Source: Bombyx mori
Lineage: Eukaryota > Arthropoda > Insecta > Lepidoptera > Bombycidae
Length of the DNA stretch: 64,000 bases
Assembly (NCBI RefSeq): GCF_030269925.1
Contig: NC_085116.1
Coordinates: 3,472,001-3,536,000 of the forward strand
Direction: 5' to 3'
Position 1 is the stretch's first letter. Every line of letters begins with the position of its first letter. The translations under genes and the position numbers were made by a program. The notes under the pieces were generated by a model, which saw only the letters and a program-made list of their open reading frames with translations, made no database searches and had not been told where the DNA came from. This document shows, piece after piece, positions 1 to 9,994 of the stretch.

Positions 1-541
1 GGATGTGTGTGGGTTCGTCGGGGCCGACCACAGAGTAGTCGCCCCTATCGGCATCTTCTAACAGCCGCCTGCCCACTGCTGAGTTAAGTCGGGAGCCCCA
101 CGCGACGTGCTTCGCGTTGAGGTCCCCGACCAGCAGAGCTGGGCGGCTGTCGTGATTCAGGGCCCGCCTTATGTCCTCAGGGTGAAATTCAGGCCCCGGG
201 GGTCTATACGCGGCATAAATCCGCATATCTCCCCCCGAGGTGTGTACCCTCACACCGACTGACCTTGTCGATGTGAAGGACAGCAAATCCAACTGATCAT
301 GCACCACGTCCCGCCTGACGAGGGCCGCAGTGCCCCTGAACGGCCGCCCGGCAGGGGTAAGCTCGTCACGTCGGTACATGAAGTAGTTTGGAATCCTGAA
401 CGCATCCTGAGGACGTAGCTTGGTCTCGCCCAGGAGCACAACCTCTGGGTTATACTCCCGGGCGAGAACAAGCAGGTCGTTCTTTCGGGACTTTATCCCG
501 TCGGGGTTCCAATAAATGATGCGCAGCTCCTGGCTAGCCAT
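1..541 (-). CDS. LINE ORF2, N-terminal AP-like endonuclease (partial)
   Basis: ORF2 of such elements encodes an endonuclease that nicks the target and a reverse transcriptase that copies the RNA there. Only the first 180 codons are in the window. Reading back from ATG at 541..539 gives ELRIIYWNPDGI, then VVLLGETKL (metal-binding E), IYAAYRPPG, and LVGDLNAKHVAWGS, all typical of the exonuclease-endonuclease-phosphatase fold of LINEs. The frame is open to base 1. The start codon overlaps the ORF1 stop in ATGGCTAG, so translation by termination-reinitiation is plausible (inference). The reverse transcriptase would lie further left. Confidence 0.85.
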   Translation of the reverse strand, partial: MASQELRIIYWNPDGIKSRKNDLLVLAREYNPEVVLLGETKLRPQDAFRIPNYFMYRRDELTPAGRPFRGTAALVRRDVVHDQLDLLSFTSTRSVGVRVHTSGGDMRIYAAYRPPGPEFHPEDIRRALNHDSRPALLVGDLNAKHVAWGSRLNSAVGRRLLEDADRGDYSVVGPDEPTHI

Positions 542-1730
542 TGAACTGCGCAATCATTCGGTAGAACCCCGACAGGAGCGCCCCGAAGGGACTGGCTCCC
601 GAGGCGATCTCACGGATTACTCCGGAGATCACCTCGGACAATTTCTCCCACAGTGCGAGCAGCCATGCAGCAAAGCCGGCAGGCTGGGAGGCCTGTCGAC
701 CGCTGCGGCGCTCGCGCTGAGGGCGGGGGGGTAGGGGGGGCTGGTTGTTCAAGTCGTGCTTGCCTTCGGCCGGATGGGCTGTAGGCAGTGGTTGGCTTGA
801 TGTCGGTTGTTGGGCAGTAAGGGGGGCCTCAGCGACCTCCATGGTTTCGATATTGGTTTGTTGGGGTTCTGGCAATGTGGGCTCAGATGTACCCCTTAGT
901 CTCTCTCTTTCTTCCCTTTTTCTTAATTTCCTTTTAGCCTTTTTCCTCTTGTTCTTCTCCCTTTTAGTGGACGTAGGGCCGCTAGTCGGGAGTAGTTTAG
1001 GCACTGGTATACCAGCAGATGTACGACCACGGGGAGCAGGAGTGGGTTTGGGTTTATTTATCCGCCGTGGTGGGTTGGCCTGTGCCATCAGCGTAGGCGC
1101 CGATGGCAGTGCCTCCACCACCACAGCAGACGGAGCGGAGTGGGATGGGGGAGGGGGCTGGGAAGTTTTCCCTTTCCCCTTCCCCTTCCCTTTTGCTACA
1201 GGTACTGAAGCCGGAAGAGCTGTACTCCCGGCCCGAGGCGCCTGTGGTACAGGAGGAGGGACGGTTACTCCCATCATCCTGGCCCGTTTGCGGAAGACCG
1301 CACACCGTCTGTCTACGGCGGCGTGGTCCTTCCCGCAGTTGGCACAGGAGAACGGGCCGTCCCTCGGCCTCGGGCAGTCCGCTACGATGTGCTCCCCGGC
1401 ACACCTTACGCAACGGACCGCACGATGACAGTTGTAGGAGGCGTGTCCGAAGGCCTGGCAGCGATGACACTGCGCAGGCCCTCGGATTGGACGCCATCCT
1501 TCGACCGTCACCCCCGGCAGGTACAGCAGTTCGTTGACTGCGTACAAGCGGGCGAGGTCGTCCTTCGAGAGGTGGTCCAGAGCTACGTGAAACACGCAGC
1601 CCGGACGCCCTCTTTGGGACCTAATGCACCTGGCATATCGGGCCGGGAATCCCAGCTCCTTCAGGGCATTGATGATTTCTGCCTCGTCGGTGTCGGCAGG
1701 GAGGCCCCGGACCGCCACCTTCGAAGGCAT
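534..1730 (-). CDS. LINE ORF1 (Gag-like, zinc-knuckle nucleic-acid-binding protein), 5'-truncated
   Basis: ORF1 proteins of jockey-type LINEs coat the element RNA and accompany it to the target site. The 398 residues from the first ATG start with a PRE_C2HC-like domain (about 1-75). Three zinc knuckles follow: C88-C91-H96-C101, C107-C110-H114-C119 and C129-C132-H136-C143. A proline/lysine-rich linker with a strongly basic patch lies at about 255-285. The frame stays open for 30 codons upstream of this ATG (to 1820), so the true N-terminus is probably missing rather than starting here. The ORF2 start overlaps the stop codon by 8 nt. There is no internal stop, which suggests a fairly young copy. 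Confidence 0.85.
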   Translation of the reverse strand: MPSKVAVRGLPADTDEAEIINALKELGFPARYARCIRSQRGRPGCVFHVALDHLSKDDLARLYAVNELLYLPGVTVEGWRPIRGPAQCHRCQAFGHASYNCHRAVRCVRCAGEHIVADCPRPRDGPFSCANCGKDHAAVDRRCAVFRKRARMMGVTVPPPVPQAPRAGSTALPASVPVAKGKGKGKGKTSQPPPPSHSAPSAVVVEALPSAPTLMAQANPPRRINKPKPTPAPRGRTSAGIPVPKLLPTSGPTSTKREKNKRKKAKRKLRKREERERLRGTSEPTLPEPQQTNIETMEVAEAPLTAQQPTSSQPLPTAHPAEGKHDLNNQPPLPPRPQRERRSGRQASQPAGFAAWLLALWEKLSEVISGVIREIASGASPFGALLSGFYRMIAQFNG

Positions 1731-1822
1731 CTCCTCCGCCAGGGCGTAACAGTACCATTTAATGGTACCGTCCCTGGCAGAGGCCTCCGACAGGTAGGCC
1801 TGGCTGGCAAAGTACTGCCGCT

Positions 1823-2640
1823 AATTTTCTATTAGCAGAATCCTTCAAATAATATCTAACACCTATGTTTGGTCGAATTGAAGTCATTACAACTTGAAGA
1901 ACGCCTTATGTACTTGTATAAGTATCAAATATTCCAAAGAATTACTTATTCTAGAGGAAGCAATACCGTGTAATAAAAATTAATGAAAAACTCGCTAAAT
2001 TAATAAATACAAAGTTTTTATTGGTGGTGGGGCATTTGGTGATACCACACAGATTGCGTCTTGCCTATTTTTCTCCACGAGTCATGCGACCCTGTTTGTG
2101 TCTGATTGTAATATGATGCGATGCGAAAAATGCAGATGAAAACAAGGATGAACAGCTACCTACATTTCCGAGAGTTTAAATGATTGTAGGGTTATAAATG
2201 TGTAGGGAGCTTCACGGTGACGTTCGGAAAATTGCCAGAATGGTTCGGGTTAACGAATAAGATTTAAAAAAAAGGGTTGCATATCAGTGTCATATCATCG
2301 CATATCAGTGATCAGTGTCATATCAATGTGTATACACATACATATTTTTCAGATCGGCCGTCCTAAAACAATGATTTCATTTAATGACACTTCACAGTAG
2401 TTTTTAGTGACACTTCATAGTGAAGTTGATGAAAAAAGAATTTTCATTAAATATTGAAGTGCTCAATAACAGAGTCTACATTCTGATAACATCAGTTTTA
2501 CAACACGAATTTGGACTTGATTGATTAGACAGATAAAGGAGTGACGAATGTTGAAAATTTACTCAATTGTTTTCCAACTACTTAGTTCTAAGTTGACAGA
2601 GTGATTTCACGGTTGTATCATAGGCAACAATATTATTGAA
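1823..2640. other. AT-rich 5' flank of GR1, no gene seen
   Basis: No coding region or recognised transposon was found between the LINE truncation point and the GR1 start codon. The sequence holds short direct repeats, listed separately, and is the natural place for the GR1 promoter. No clear TATA box or initiator can be assigned. Confidence 0.5.
2280..2427. promoter_or_regulatory. Direct-repeat cluster upstream of GR1, candidate promoter-proximal region
   Basis: CATATCAGTG occurs twice and TCAGTGTCATATCA twice in 2280..2328. TGACACTTCA occurs at 2385..2394 and 2408..2417, the second forming the inverted repeat ACTTCA-tag-TGAAGT. They lie 215-360 bp before the GR1 ATG. A regulatory role is only inferred from position and repetition. 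Confidence 0.25.
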
Positions 2641-3393
2641 ATGAAAAAGATCCGTTTGTTGAGATCCATTGTATTTTTGGAAAATTTGTTGTGCATTTAT
2701 CGAAACTTTTTGTTTTTTAACAAAAAGGCTAGAGCGATAATATTAATTCACATCACAATTGAGTTGGTCCTATATGTTTTGTCAATCGTCAACAATAGTT
2801 TTATAATTTACTCTTATTTTCATTCAGATAATAGATCAATGCTTATTGTTTTCACCACTATTTGTTGCTTTTACGTCGTTACCTTTGTTTCCATTGTTAT
2901 GGGAATTCTCCGCTCTGAAGAGTTCAAAGATCTTGTCACATCCCTTGAGCTCATCAATAAGTTTTTCACGAACAATAAGACCTATTTGAAATCCTTGGGT
3001 AGATCGAATACAATGATAATTGCAATCACGACAATACTATATTGCGTTACTTGTATTGGAATAGCTGTCGATAAAATTACTTTGAACGACTTTTACGAAT
3101 TTACTTCTAGTGATGTGATTTGGACAGTGAGTTCGACGTTATTAGAATTGCGTTATCAAACAGAGTGTGTTGTTTATTTTGGTATAGAATACCTTTTTCT
3201 TATATTTACTAAGCACTTAAATTTGTTAGTCAAGGAGGCTATTAAGAAAGTTAGCCTTGATAACAACGGTACAGTTAAAGATGTACCAATCAGTTCAGAT
3301 GCTGTCACGAAAAATGAAGTCAAGCGTTGGGCCACAATTTACAGGCAACTGATGATGAGTTCGAAATTGCTACAAGCCTGCTTCAGTTTGCAG
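2641..3393 (+). CDS. GR1 exon 1 (residues 1-251)
   Basis: 753 bp, starting with the ATG and ending CAG before gtactt. It contains the first four membrane segments and the start of the fifth. Exactly the same length as exon 1 of GR2. Confidence 0.88.
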
Positions 3394-6097
3394 GTACTTT
3401 TTTAAATTATTATAGTACTATATATTAGAGGAAGTCTGAAAGTGGCACCTGTGACGGAGAGGCTGAGAAGTGCGCATTTGAGATGGTATGGTATGTGATA
3501 AGACGAAATGAAAGTGAGGTTGGTAAGAAAATCTTAACTATGAATGTGGAAGGATATAGAAAGTAGTGGGAAAACTCTTTACAAATTTTCAACACGGCGG
3601 TGCGCTGGTTCGATATTTTTAAAGGAAGTTTTGCGGGGGCGAGTATCGCTAAAAATGCACAAAAGAGGGGAAGGCCGAGGATAGGCTATGAGGAGTAGAC
3701 GTACCTGCCAACCCGTCGCTAGCTTCTTCCAGGCTGCAGAATTCGACGCCACTGCTGGACGACGCGTAATGGCGGCGACTTGACACGGCACTCTTCTAAA
3801 TTATTGTCTATAAAACTTGTATATCACTCGCGCAACGACGAATATGGTCGTCAGTAAGAGTTCGTATAATAGAGATCAATATGAGTCCATGAAAATATTT
3901 ATGTGAAAAAATAAGCGGCGTGTGCGTGTACAGCGCGTGCGGTGCGGTCGGCGATAGTCTTCTTTTTATTTTTGACTTTTGCTTCTTATGTTTCTTTTTT
4001 ATAAGTGGCCATTCGAGAGGTTTTATGTCTACTCTCATTAAAAAAGAACCAGAAAGGAAGAAGTAGACTTAAGAAGAAATGGATGGATTGCGTGAAAGAC
4101 GATATGGGTAAGAGGGGAGTGAGCGAAGAAATGGTATATGATAGAAGAGTATGGAAGGAGAAAACATGTTGCGCCGACCCCTTGTGACTGGGAGAAGAGC
4201 AGGATAATGATGATGAGTACTGTATGTGGAAGTTGAACCTACGAACACTAACCTCTCCATTACTTAAAGAGACATATAGGACGCCTTACCGGCAGTTATA
4301 AGGCCGCAAAAACGGCCCCAACGCAAAGGACTTCTGCCTACACGTGGGGGGGTATGTTCGAGTTGAATCTACTAAAACCGTTATTGCTCAACAGTCCGCG
4401 TCAGAATAGATGAGTCAGACTCAACTGAGGCAGTGGCCTGGCTACAAGTGGTCACATTTGACGCGGAGTGCTTTTTTATATCGAGGACTCCACATAAGTA
4501 GACAGCAGCATGGTCGGTCGGCAGCGGCCTGGCTCTGCTCCTGGCATTGCTGAAGTCCATGGGCGACGGTAACCACTCACCATGAGATGGGCCGTATACT
4601 CGTCTGCCTACAAGCGTAATAAAAAAAAACGCGTCTACGGTTGAGGGCCATACAGATCGGGCTTGCCAAGGTGCTGAACGATACAGGGCGTCATAATGTG
4701 TACCAGCAAACTACCCACCTAGTCCAGCGTCCAATACGATATGATGTTAAACTATTAGTGTACCAATTAATGAAATAAAATATATATTTTTACTTTTTTT
4801 TTCAGATTATATGCGTATTCGTATCGGCAGTCATAAATTTTATAACCACCGCCTTTCGGATGGTTAAAGTGTCAGTCCTCGTAAGTACATTCATAAAGAA
4901 AAGAAAAAAATATGACAAAAATAAATTTTTAAATCTAGTAACACGGCTTAACTCGACAATAGCCGAAATAACCATCATTTTTTGTCTGCAAATTTTAAAT
5001 ATCGCTTCCCACTCTGTTATACCAATTTTATACATTTGCTTGCTTACTGAAGACCGTATTTTGAGTCTCATGAACCAGTTTCCGAGAATTGTTTGTGTAT
5101 TTTGATTTGAAATGGATTACAATTGTTCCTTTAGTACGATTAGTTCTTCAATTTCATGTCACAATTTGGGCGTTAACATTGAGGTGCCTATGGTATCTGG
5201 TAGCTACAGTTTTCGTGAGCTCCTCTGGCAATCTACTGCACTAAAACATCATTTCAGGGATCAATAGCAACGGATATGAACGAAATCATTATTGTCAATT
5301 TAATCTTTACCTTACTGTACCAAAATATCGGATTAGTTCTCATAATCGTGACGGGCCAAAGGGTATGGAATCAGATATTATTGCTAAACGTGCTATTGGC
5401 AAGATTGTACAATGGGATTTTAATTCGTGAGTAATATCAATATTAAATTAATTCTAAAGCTAATTTAAACAAAAAGAAGGAAGTCCACATGAATGACTAC
5501 AAAAATAACTCCTAAACAAATTTACAATCATATTAAGAGCTAAAACCGACCTCAACGTAACAACGTCGAACTGTCTCTGACGTCGTGAAAGAAGTGAGTC
5601 GTTAGGGCCCATCACTTGCTGCTTTCACCTTTGCAAGCCTCTGCATACCTCTCTATTTTCCTGGCTGACATGACGTCATCAAGCCCCGCCCACTTAAGGT
5701 CCCTTTACATCTAAGTATACATAGTCGGTTATTGAACTTTGATAAACTTTTCCTCATTCATTGTTAAAATTTGAAATTGGAAAAAAGTCTTTATATTGTG
5801 CCATTACAATAATCAACAAATCTTTTCTTGTAAAAAATTTAATGCCTAGATTAGTGATTTTCTTTTAATCAGAAAAATGTCCCTCAGAACCCCTTACTGA
5901 CTAGTTTTATTTACCTTTCAGAGCCTTGCCGAGATACGTTACGAACGCTAAAAAACTTACAACGCATGGTCGTCAAGAATCCAGTGCAAATCAAGATGCT
6001 GTCAGTCCTGCCCGTCGGCTCGTATATGTTGCCAATGTTCATGACATTGTCAGTTAGTTACATAATTGTAATGCTTCAGTTCGGTCACGTAGTTTAA
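2641..6097 (+). CDS. GR1: gustatory receptor, seven-transmembrane chemoreceptor (4 exons)
   Basis: Insect gustatory receptors are inverted-topology seven-pass ion channels on taste-neuron dendrites gated by tastants; the ligand cannot be read from sequence. Exons are 2641..3393, 4806..4880, 5258..5426 and 5922..6097, all with GT donors and AG acceptors (CAG|gtactt, CTC|gtaagt, ATTC|gtgagt); phases are 0, 0, 1. The product is 390 aa, normal for the family. Hydrophobic segments lie near residues 33-57, 67-89, 125-144, 160-193, 243-268, 284-305 and 358-386. The Gr C-terminal signature appears as SYIIVMLQF at 378-386, near the end. ATG 2641 aligns with the start of GR2, which shares FhENhhChYRN at 12-22. 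Intron 1 (1412 bp) is packed with LINE debris. The reading frame is intact. It is assigned to Gr rather than odorant receptor by the short C-terminal motif and exon phases; the subfamily is unknown. Confidence 0.88.
3420..4200 (+). mobile_element. LINE ORF2 C-terminal fragment in GR1 intron 1, split by an insertion
   Basis: Plus-strand remnant. 3430..3500 reads LKVAPVTERLRSAHLRWYGM, and 4060..4185 reads KKKWMDCVKDDM followed by a C-terminus ending CCADPL and a stop. These are two neighbouring stretches of a non-LTR retrotransposon C-terminus, separated by a 487-bp insertion (3564..4050). Decayed and non-coding. Confidence 0.6.
3564..4050. mobile_element. Unclassified 487-bp insertion in the intron-1 LINE
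   Basis: Bounded on both sides by AGAAAG (3558..3563 and 4051..4056), consistent with a 6-bp target duplication, and placed between two pieces of one LINE C-terminus. It has no ORF and no convincing terminal inverted repeats. It could be a solo LTR or another retroelement fragment; the ends are not TG...CA, so this is unresolved. Confidence 0.35.
4290..4460. repeat. Degenerate LINE 3'-region fragment
   Basis: A GGGGGTATGTTCGAGTTGAA-like block and the following CTAAAAC...GCTCAACA...CCGCGTC match, in the same orientation, the LINE 3' end at 47150..47240. A decayed relative inside GR1 intron 1. Confidence 0.4.
4505..4632 (+). mobile_element. LINE-A 3' end (5'-truncated), in GR1 intron 1
   Basis: Carries the LINE-A tail block (GGCAGCGGCCTGGCTCTG ... 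ATGGGCGACGGTAACCACTC ... CGTCTGCCTACAAG) and ends in a run of A. Same family as the longer copy at 54603..55016, which still shows the end of a reverse-transcriptase ORF. Confidence 0.75.
4806..4880 (+). CDS. GR1 exon 2 (residues 252-276)
   Basis: A 75-bp exon behind a long pyrimidine tract and TTTCAG, ending CTC before GTAAGT. It encodes IICVFVSAVINFITTAF..., completing membrane segment five. GR2 has a 75-bp exon at the same place in the protein. Confidence 0.85.
5258..5426 (+). CDS. GR1 exon 3 (residues 277-332 plus first base of 333)
   Basis: 169 bp after CATTTCAG, ending ATTC before GTGAGT (phase 1). It encodes membrane segment six and the following cytoplasmic loop ending LLARLYNGILI. 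The GR2 counterpart ends NLARMYNILAV at the same phase. Confidence 0.85.
5922..6097 (+). CDS. GR1 exon 4 (residues 333-390, stop)
   Basis: 176 bp after TTACCTTTCAG, ending TAA at 6095..6097. It encodes the pre-TM7 helix and TM7 with the SYIIVMLQF signature. By hand count about 27 of 58 residues match GR2 exon 4, which is also 176 bp. Confidence 0.87.
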
Positions 6098-6291
6098 ATT
6101 AGGTAGAACGCTGTATTGTCCGCACTGGATAACTTGTTACACGTCGATCGTGAGACTTTTTAAAACCAAACCAATGAATCACTCGTGCTAAGTCATTCAA
6201 AGCTTTGGATCCCGCAAACTTATATGTGTTTCTGCTTAAAATACTCGTGCGTTTTAATATGAAGAGCGGGATAGGTATAGCGGGATAACAC

Positions 6292-6297
6292 AATAAA
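6292..6297 (+). terminator. Candidate polyadenylation signal of GR1
   Basis: AATAAA about 195 bp after the GR1 stop codon, the first one downstream on this strand. Assigned by motif and position only. Confidence 0.4.
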
Positions 6298-6394
6298 ATT
6301 AATACTTCCAACTCATCTCTCGTGTGTGGTTCGGCGGTTTGAGTATCATTGGCAATAACAACAAAATACTAACATATTTTTTATGTACGATCCT

Positions 6395-7225
6395 TCCTAA
6401 ACACTCTTCGGGAATTAAAAAAAAGCTGTGTGGTGTCGTGGGACACCGTATAGGAACGAAGTTCCTTATTATAAAAATATTAATTTAAAGTTCTATTCGA
6501 GGTATAAAGAAAATAAAACTGGAGGTTTCGCAACAACCCACGGTCATTCGGTAACGTGCGAACTTATTGTGGTCCACTTCATTCACGGTTGTTTGCATAA
6601 GAGTTAGTGTATTGTGCAAATGAACGCTCTGAGATCGTGGTCAATGAATGATAAAAAAATATGTTATTTTTTGTACGTTATTATAAAGTTAAGTCGTACA
6701 CTGTGTGCATTACTAATTTGTAAGTTATTACAAACTTAAGTCGCACACTGTGTGCATTACTAATAAAAATCTTACGTTACGGACGTTAGGGTACCCCTCC
6801 GCATCGACCCATAAGGAAAATCGTTCCAAAAAAAAATGTTTCAGTTTGTGTTAAATCTTTTAAGTGAGGTTATGATCATTTCTATCGGGAAGCTGTCCTT
6901 ATCTATTACATGACGCTCCTTCAATAGCTTCGAAAACATGCCAGAAACTTTAATAAAATGACCAAACTGGACCTAAAACTTGAATAAAATAATGACCATT
7001 TTTTTTAGTTAGGCTGATAAGTTAAAAATCCGTATATAATAACTTATCCTTAAATAAATAAAACACGTTAATATGGTTTTAACTATGTCTATGCTTGAAG
7101 CTGGCGATGTCCAGTCGATAAGTCATAATATGCTATGTTTTGATAGTGATAAAAATTGGATGTAAATTTAGATAATAAATGATTTCAGTTTGAGATATGA
7201 GTTTTAATGCATTACAATGTAATTG
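6395..7225. repeat. Probable dispersed non-coding repeat between GR1 and the Helitron
   Basis: No ORF. Contains a GTCGTGGGACACCGTATAGG...GAAGTTCCTTATT block and ACGTTACGGACGTTAGGGTA, which look like dispersed lepidopteran repeat sequence from memory, plus a local tandem duplication at 6672..6765. Boundaries and class are unknown. Confidence 0.3.
6672..6765. repeat. Imperfect tandem duplication, unit about 48 bp
   Basis: GTTATTA...AAGTTAAGTCGTACACTGTGTGCATTACTAAT is followed at once by a second copy (GTTATTACAAACTTAAGTCGCACACTGTGTGCATTACTAAT) with few changes. Confidence 0.7.
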
Positions 7226-7440
7226 TCTATACTAATATTATAAAGAGGAAAGATTTGTTTGTTTGTTTGTTTCGAATAGGCTCCGAAAGTACTGGACCGA
7301 TTTGAAAAATTCTTTTTCCATTAGAAGCCGACATTGTCCCTGATGAACATAGGCTACTTTTTTATTTTATTTTTTTATTTTATTTTTTTGTTTCATGTGT
7401 GTTTTAATGTTTCCGAAGCGAAGCGAGGGCGGGTCGCTAG
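7226..7440 (+). mobile_element. Non-autonomous Helitron, family A
   Basis: Starts TCTATACTAATATTATAAAG and ends GAAGCGAGGGCGGGTCGCTAG followed by T, with no terminal inverted repeat and no target duplication. This matches the Helitron signature 5'-TC...CTRR-3'. 215 bp. Five more copies lie in the window. Confidence 0.8.
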
Positions 7441-7677
7441 TTGATTTATGAACTAGTGAAACTTAGTCGCGTTTTGCTGTTACTGTGGGATTGAATGAAG
7501 TCATGCACCCGGTATCATAGTGTTTGGTAAGCATTCCTTTAGTCCCACCGCGTGCGTATTGCATTGCATAATTTTGAACCATTTTCACATATAGTGAAGC
7601 CATTTACACGACTCATCACTCATGATTAATAATTATTAACAGAACTAAAGGAAAACAGCTTGTATAAGTCTAGAAGT

Positions 7678-8110
7678 CGTCGTGGCCTAACAGATAAGAC
7701 GTCCGATGTATTCGTGTTGAGCGATGCCCGGTGTTCGAATCCCAGGCAGGTACCAATTTTTCTAATGAAATACGTACTCAACAAATGTTCACGATAGACT
7801 TCCACGGTGAAGGAATAACATCGTGTAATAAAAATGAAACGCGCAAAATTATAATTTCCGTAATTACTAGTGGTAGGACCTTTTGTGAGTCCGCGCGAGT
7901 GGTTACCACCGCCTTGCCTATTTTTGCCGTGAAGCAGTAATGCGTTTCGGTTTGAAGGGTGGGGCAGCCGTTCTAACTATACTGAGACCTTAGAACTTAT
8001 ATCTCAAGGTGATGGCGTATTTACGTCGTAAATGTCTATGGGCTCCAGTAATCACCACGTAACGAGGTGGGCTGTGAGCTCGTCCACCCATTTAAGCAAT
8101 AAAAAAAAGA
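7678..8110 (+). mobile_element. Bm1 SINE, near full length
   Basis: tRNA-like head (GTCGTGGCCTAACAGATAAGA ... GGTGTTCGAATCCC, B box) followed by the Bm1 body and an A-rich tail after AAGCAATAAAA. One of the most complete copies here. Confidence 0.88.
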
Positions 8111-8494
8111 AAAGAAAAAAGATCGTTTTATTTAAGGCTTTGCAAAGAAAAAAATCTTGTATATAGGATTGTTGAATGCATCTGACCGACTGTTACCTAT
8201 TGATACGAGGTATAAAGCTGCTGATAAATAACTGCAGCTGAGCCCACATTGATGGGCTGACGATACAGAAATTCAATATATGAATTTTCTAAATCGACCT
8301 CTGAAGTACGCTAACGCATTAATTGAATTTCTACGTATAATTTACATTTTATCTTGATTTTTGTGGAGAGATACATTAAACACAGCTCCATTAAAATTTT
8401 ATTAAAAAAACTATTTTATATCGAGGGGTGCAAGGCTATTTGGTTTAAACGACGTTCCCGTCAATACGCGACTAAAGGTCCATTTTATATGGTA

Positions 8495-8777
8495 CTAGCT
8501 GACCCGGCAGACTTCGTAGTGCCTCAATCGATAAATAAAAGACCTAAACTTTTGTATGAAATAAACTTAAAACACAGACACACCAAAGGAAAAACAAAAT
8601 TGTTATTTTTATTTAATTCCGAGCATTTTCATATTTATCTACCTTTTAAACCTTCTCTGGACTTCCACAAATAATTCAAGACCAAAATTAGCCAAATCGG
8701 CCCAGCCGTTCTCGAGTTTTAGCGAGACTAACGAACAGCAATTCACTTTTATATAAAATTAGTATTAAAATTATAGA
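8495..8777 (-). mobile_element. Non-autonomous Helitron, family B
   Basis: Plus strand begins CTAGCTGACCCGGCAGACTT, the reverse complement of the 3' end, and runs through GTTTTAGCGAGACTAACGAA to TATAGA|T. 283 bp. Same family as 14828..15068 and 15575..16059. Confidence 0.72.
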
Positions 8778-9155
8778 TTAGTATAAAAAAATGATGTTTT
8801 CAAATAGTTGCAGAAGTTTTTTTTAAATGATATTTTTTCCAAATTTGAAACTTTAAATGGCTCTCCTGTAATGTTCCAAAAATGTCACTTGAGCCAAACA
8901 GCCTTTGATCCAATGATATCATTATTAAGAACAAAACAATCGCTATCTTACGCATTACGGTAATTCGAGAACGGGTTTGGTTCAGTACACTGGAATGTCA
9001 CCCTTGTGACATTAGATTGAAGTCTCAATTTCACGCTCCTGCAACGAGGTTAACGCCTCAAAATTACCTTGACTTTGGATCGAAAATCACCTTCGAGCAC
9101 AATATTAGGTTGTGTAAATATACGAGTATGTATTAGGAAAATAGAAGCTGAACAG
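8778..9155. other. Intergenic, nothing recognised
   Basis: AT-rich sequence without a supportable gene or repeat. It ends in a short (TCA)n run where the next LINE fragment begins. Confidence 0.4.
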
Positions 9156-9860
9156 CTCTCATCATCATCATCCTTTCCTATTACTGTCTGCTGGGGTGTA
9201 GGGCTCGAATCAAATCCTTCCATTTACATCGGTCTTCGGCAATCTGTTCTAGCTCCTCCCACGTCATGCCCAAGACACCTAGCTCCTGTTCCACCGAGCG
9301 ACGCCAAGTTGGGTGGACGAGCTCACAGCCTGGTGTTAAGTGGTTACTGGAGACCATAGACATGCACAACGTAAATGCGCCACCCACCTTGAGATATAAG
9401 GTGATTATAAGGTCTCAAGTATAGTTACAACGGCTACCCCACCTTTCAAACCGAAACGCATTACTGCTTCACGGCGGAAATAGGCGGGGTGGTGGTACCT
9501 ACCCGTGCGGACTCCCAAGAGGTCCTACCACCAGTAAGTTGTTCTGGGGCGGCCTTTCTTCCTTTTGCCAGACACTTTCCAGGTCAGTGATAGTCTTTGA
9601 TAGGTGGGTAACGGGTTTTCTCAATATGTGACCAATCCAATGCCACTTCCGCGTCCAGCTCTAGACGATCAAAGTATCGGGCTCTTTTTCTTCTCAGTTG
9701 GACGCTCGCGTCAGAGTGGTCGTGGTTGCGCTGACGCTGTATGTGCAGAAGGACCCTATAGGTCGGCCATGCTCCCAACGACCGCCCTCCAGGCAATGCG
9801 CTTCCAGGTCTGGCAGTTCGAAGCGCTTCGAGAACATTCTAGTAGAGTGTCGGGCTAGTC
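9156..9860 (-). mobile_element. LINE ORF2 C-terminal remnant interrupted by a Bm1
   Basis: Minus strand, read across the Bm1 with one copy of the duplication removed, gives LTWKVSGKRKKGRPRTTWRR and then SVEQELGVLGMTWEELEQIA to a stop near 9181. This is a C-terminus typical of RTE-type non-LTR elements. Upstream, WKWHWIGHILRKPVTH is in another frame, so the copy is frameshifted and dead. A (TCA)n tract marks its 3' end. Confidence 0.65.
9312..9535 (-). mobile_element. Bm1 SINE (5'-truncated) inserted in a LINE
   Basis: Antisense Bm1 from TGGGTGGACGAGC to CCTACCACCAGT. AAGTTG stands on both sides (9306..9311 and 9536..9541). Taking out the SINE with one copy restores the LINE reading frame. 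Confidence 0.85.
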
Positions 9861-9994
9861 CAACTTTATGAGAGGCCCACGGGAATTCGAATCAGAAATA
9901 CCAATTATGGCTTAGTAACATCGGGGGCTTCCGCGAGTAAGGAAGGCTTTGAAATTAAACAGTATTGTATAAATAACAGTCAAATTTTTTCTTT

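Larger units (their letters stand above)
1..1822 (-). mobile_element. 5'-truncated jockey-like LINE (non-LTR retrotransposon), running off left edge
   Basis: Minus-strand element carrying the end of ORF1 and the start of ORF2, GC-rich against AT-rich surroundings. ORF1 is open upstream of its first ATG to codon 1820..1818, where a TAG (1823..1821) marks the join to AT-rich flanking DNA. The copy therefore appears 5'-truncated within ORF1, the normal result of incomplete reverse transcription. Its 3' part lies outside the window. The clade (jockey versus a relative) is inferred from the ORF1 layout only. Confidence 0.85.

Noticed and set aside
250..471. Minus-strand 73-codon frame
   Set aside because: Out of frame with the ORF2 endonuclease, which is supported by motifs.
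745..1835. Plus-strand and other minus-strand open frames of 140-230 codons over the LINE ORF1
   Set aside because: They are shadows of the GC-rich ORF1; no domains, and the zinc-knuckle frame explains the region.
8354..8674. 106-codon plus-strand frame
   Set aside because: Runs from unique DNA into a family B Helitron; composition artefact.
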